Assembly (NCBI GenBank): GCA_021826565.1
Contig: JAKAZJ010000026.1
Location: 1 to 10,723 of the forward strand
Length of the DNA stretch: 10,723 bases
Source of the DNA: Pseudomonadota bacterium
Lineage (GTDB): Bacteria; Pseudomonadota; Alphaproteobacteria; Acetobacterales; Acetobacteraceae
Reading direction: 5' to 3'
Under the pieces are notes generated by a model, which had not been told where the DNA came from, made no database searches, and saw nothing but the letters and a program-made list of their open reading frames with translations. Position 1 is the stretch's first letter. Each line of letters starts with the position of its first letter. The position numbers and the translations under genes are program-made. Positions 9,292 through 10,723 of this stretch are shown piece by piece.

Positions 9292-10512
9292 ATGGCGACC
9301 GAGATCAAAGTGCCCGCGCTGGGCGAAAGCGTGACCACCGCCACCGTCGCCCGCTGGCTGAAATCCGCCGGCGACGCGGTCGCGGCCGACGAACCGCTGG
9401 TGGAGCTGGAGACCGACAAGGTGACCGTGGAGGTCAACGCGCCCGCCGCCGGCGTGCTGGTCGCGATCAGCGCCGATCAGGGCGCCGAGGTCGATGTCGG
9501 CGCGGTGCTTGGCCTGCTGGAAGCGGGTGCGGTAGCCACCCGTCCCGCCGCGGGCGTCGCCCCGCCGCCGCTTCCGCCCGGTCCCGTCTCCCGTCCCGCG
9601 GCGCCGCCACCGGCCGCGGCCGCCGTTGCCGCCCCCGCACCGCTGCCCGCCGCGGCCAAGCTGATCGAGGAGAATGCACTCGCCCCCGCGGCGATCGGTG
9701 TCGGCACCGGCAAGGACGGCCGCCTGACCAAGGGCGACGTGCTGGCGTTCCTTGCACGCCCCGCCCCAGCCGCCCCTGCACCGTCGCCGAAACCCGCGCG
9801 CGCGCCGGACGCGCGAGAGGAACGGGTCCGCATGACCCGGCTGCGCCGCACCATCGCCGCGCGGCTCAAGGAAGCGCAGAACACCGCGGCGATGCTGACG
9901 ACCTTCAATGAGGTCGATATGTCGGCGGTCCTGTCGCTGCGCGCCGCATACCGGGACGCATTCGAAAAGAAGCATGCCGGCGTACGGCTCGGTTTCATGG
10001 GCTTCTTCGTGCGCGCCTGCGTCAACGCGTTGCAGGAATTCCCCGCCGTCAACGCCGAGATCGACGGCGAGGACCTGGTTTACAAGCACTACGTCCATAT
10101 GGGCATCGCGGTTGGCGGCGCGTCCGGCCTGGTGGTGCCGGTGATCCGCGATGCCGATCAGCTCGGTCTGGCCGGGATCGAGCGTGCTATCGCCGATTAC
10201 GGCAAGCGCGCGCGGGACGGCGCGCTGAAGCTGGACGAACTCGCCGGCGGCACGTTCAGCATCACCAATGGCGGCGTGTACGGCTCGTTGATGTCCACCC
10301 CGATCCTCAATCCGCCGCAGTCGGGCATCCTCGGGATGCACAAGACCCAGGACCGGCCGGTCGCCATCGCCGGGAAGATCGAGATCCGGCCGATGATGTA
10401 TCTGGCACTGTCCTACGACCACCGGGTGGTGGACGGGCGGGAGGCGGTTTCGTTCCTGGTCCGCGTCAAGGAGCAGATCGAGGACCCGCGGCGGATGCTG
10501 CTGGAGGTCTGA
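9292..10512 (+). CDS. sucB: Dihydrolipoyllysine succinyltransferase, E2 of 2-oxoglutarate dehydrogenase
   Basis: This 406-residue E2 forms the complex core and transfers succinyl from lipoate to CoA. The lipoyl domain covers about 2-77, with lipoyl-lysine K43 in ETDKVTVEV and the GESVTTATV signature at 11-19. An Ala/Pro linker (78-120) leads to the peripheral subunit-binding domain (about 121-154, ending [13 protein letters not shown]), which holds E1 and E3. A second Ala/Pro linker (156-175) precedes the catalytic domain, which opens with [18 protein letters not shown] (181-198) and ends with SYDHRVVDG, giving H377 and D381. FNEVDMS (205-211) is typical of the succinyl rather than acetyl enzyme. 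GGAG (9281-9284) lies 7 nt before the ATG. The order and short spacing indicate cotranscription with sucA. lpd (E3), often next, is not present; the next gene is convergent and 21 bp away. Confidence 0.97.
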   Translation: MATEIKVPALGESVTTATVARWLKSAGDAVAADEPLVELETDKVTVEVNAPAAGVLVAISADQGAEVDVGAVLGLLEAGAVATRPAAGVAPPPLPPGPVSRPAAPPPAAAAVAAPAPLPAAAKLIEENALAPAAIGVGTGKDGRLTKGDVLAFLARPAPAAPAPSPKPARAPDAREERVRMTRLRRTIAARLKEAQNTAAMLTTFNEVDMSAVLSLRAAYRDAFEKKHAGVRLGFMGFFVRACVNALQEFPAVNAEIDGEDLVYKHYVHMGIAVGGASGLVVPVIRDADQLGLAGIERAIADYGKRARDGALKLDELAGGTFSITNGGVYGSLMSTPILNPPQSGILGMHKTQDRPVAIAGKIEIRPMMYLALSYDHRVVDGREAVSFLVRVKEQIEDPRRMLLEV

Positions 10513-10533
10513 CGCAGGGGGCCCCGGCGCGCG

Positions 10534-10723
10534 CTACCCCATCAACTCGAACGCCGCCCGCACCAGCGCCTGCACGCCGATCCCGATACACGCCTCATCC
10601 GGCTGATACCCGGAATTATGCAGCCGGTCCGCCCGGCCCGGCCCGCCCGACCCCACGCGCAGATGCGCCGCTGGCACCAACTCGGCCAGTTCGGCGAAAT
10701 CCTCCCCGCCCATGCTCGGTTCC
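10534..10723 (-). CDS. M20-family amidohydrolase/peptidase, C-terminal end only
   Basis: The last 62 complete codons of a minus-strand gene enter from the right edge, with the stop at 10534-10536. The visible protein begins EPSMGGEDFAEL and contains RLHNSGYQPDEACIGIGVQALV, ending FELMG. SMGGEDF and LHNxxY...G are the C-terminal signatures of the M20 metallo-hydrolase family (hippurate hydrolase / N-acyl amino acid amidohydrolase group); the His at 10618-10620 is at the usual metal-ligand position. The substrate cannot be told from this fragment. It converges on sucB with 21 bp between the stops, so it is not part of the suc operon. Confidence 0.87.
   Translation of the reverse strand, partial: EPSMGGEDFAELAELVPAAHLRVGSGGPGRADRLHNSGYQPDEACIGIGVQALVRAAFELMG

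Noticed and set aside
9160..10422. A 420-codon open frame on the minus strand opposite sucB
   Set aside because: Same reason: antisense to a complete E2 gene, with Gly/Arg/His-rich low-information sequence.
10513..10533. GGGGCCCC-containing terminator between sucB and the M20 gene
   Set aside because: The palindrome has no loop and no T-run; it is more likely plain GC-rich sequence.

Overview
The window is very GC-rich and densely coded. It reads as the chromosome of an alphaproteobacterium, most likely a Rhodospirillales / Acetobacteraceae-type organism. This rests on the mdh-sucCD...sucAB gene order, the style of the SucC, SucD and SucA proteins, a hopanoid-pathway HpnE homologue, and DUF2852 and DUF29 proteins. 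The taxonomic call is inference from remembered family patterns, not from a search.

Layout: (1) 1-1074, minus strand: most of hpnE, a FAD-dependent squalene/hopanoid-precursor enzyme whose C-terminus lies beyond the left edge. It is divergent from (2) mdh (1222-2175), sucC (2183-3379) and sucD (3379-4254), a tightly packed plus-strand operon for malate dehydrogenase and both subunits of succinyl-CoA synthetase. (3) 4255-6424 is a 2.2 kb block between sucD and sucA. It holds a TetR/AcrR-family regulator with a WHG-type C-terminal domain (4307-4969), a small DUF2852 membrane protein (5059-5646), a strong hairpin, about 240 bp with no convincing gene, and a shortened DUF29 protein (5943-6332). 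(4) sucA (6425-9259) and sucB (9292-10512) encode E1 and E2 of the 2-oxoglutarate dehydrogenase complex. (5) 10534-10723, minus strand, is the C-terminal end of an M20-family amidohydrolase, convergent with sucB.

The metabolic genes cover consecutive TCA-cycle steps: 2-oxoglutarate to succinyl-CoA (SucA and SucB, with an E3 encoded elsewhere), succinyl-CoA to succinate (SucCD), and malate to oxaloacetate (Mdh). In many alphaproteobacteria these genes form one cluster ending in lpd. Here the cluster is opened between sucD and sucA, and no lpd follows sucB directly.

The most interesting signal is regulatory and lies inside the inserted block. A perfect 11-bp inverted repeat with a 5-nt spacer (5019-5045) sits between a TTGACA -35 box and the DUF2852 start codon. 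A degenerate copy of the same palindrome, in the opposite orientation, overlaps the possible promoter and start codon of the tetR gene (4287-4308). Together they suggest a self-contained module: a TetR regulator that represses itself and a small membrane protein of unknown function, inserted into a housekeeping operon. Other points of note are a 10-base homopolymer in the first codons of hpnE, a DUF29 protein that seems to lack the middle of its domain, and short tandem repeats flanking the DUF2852 gene.
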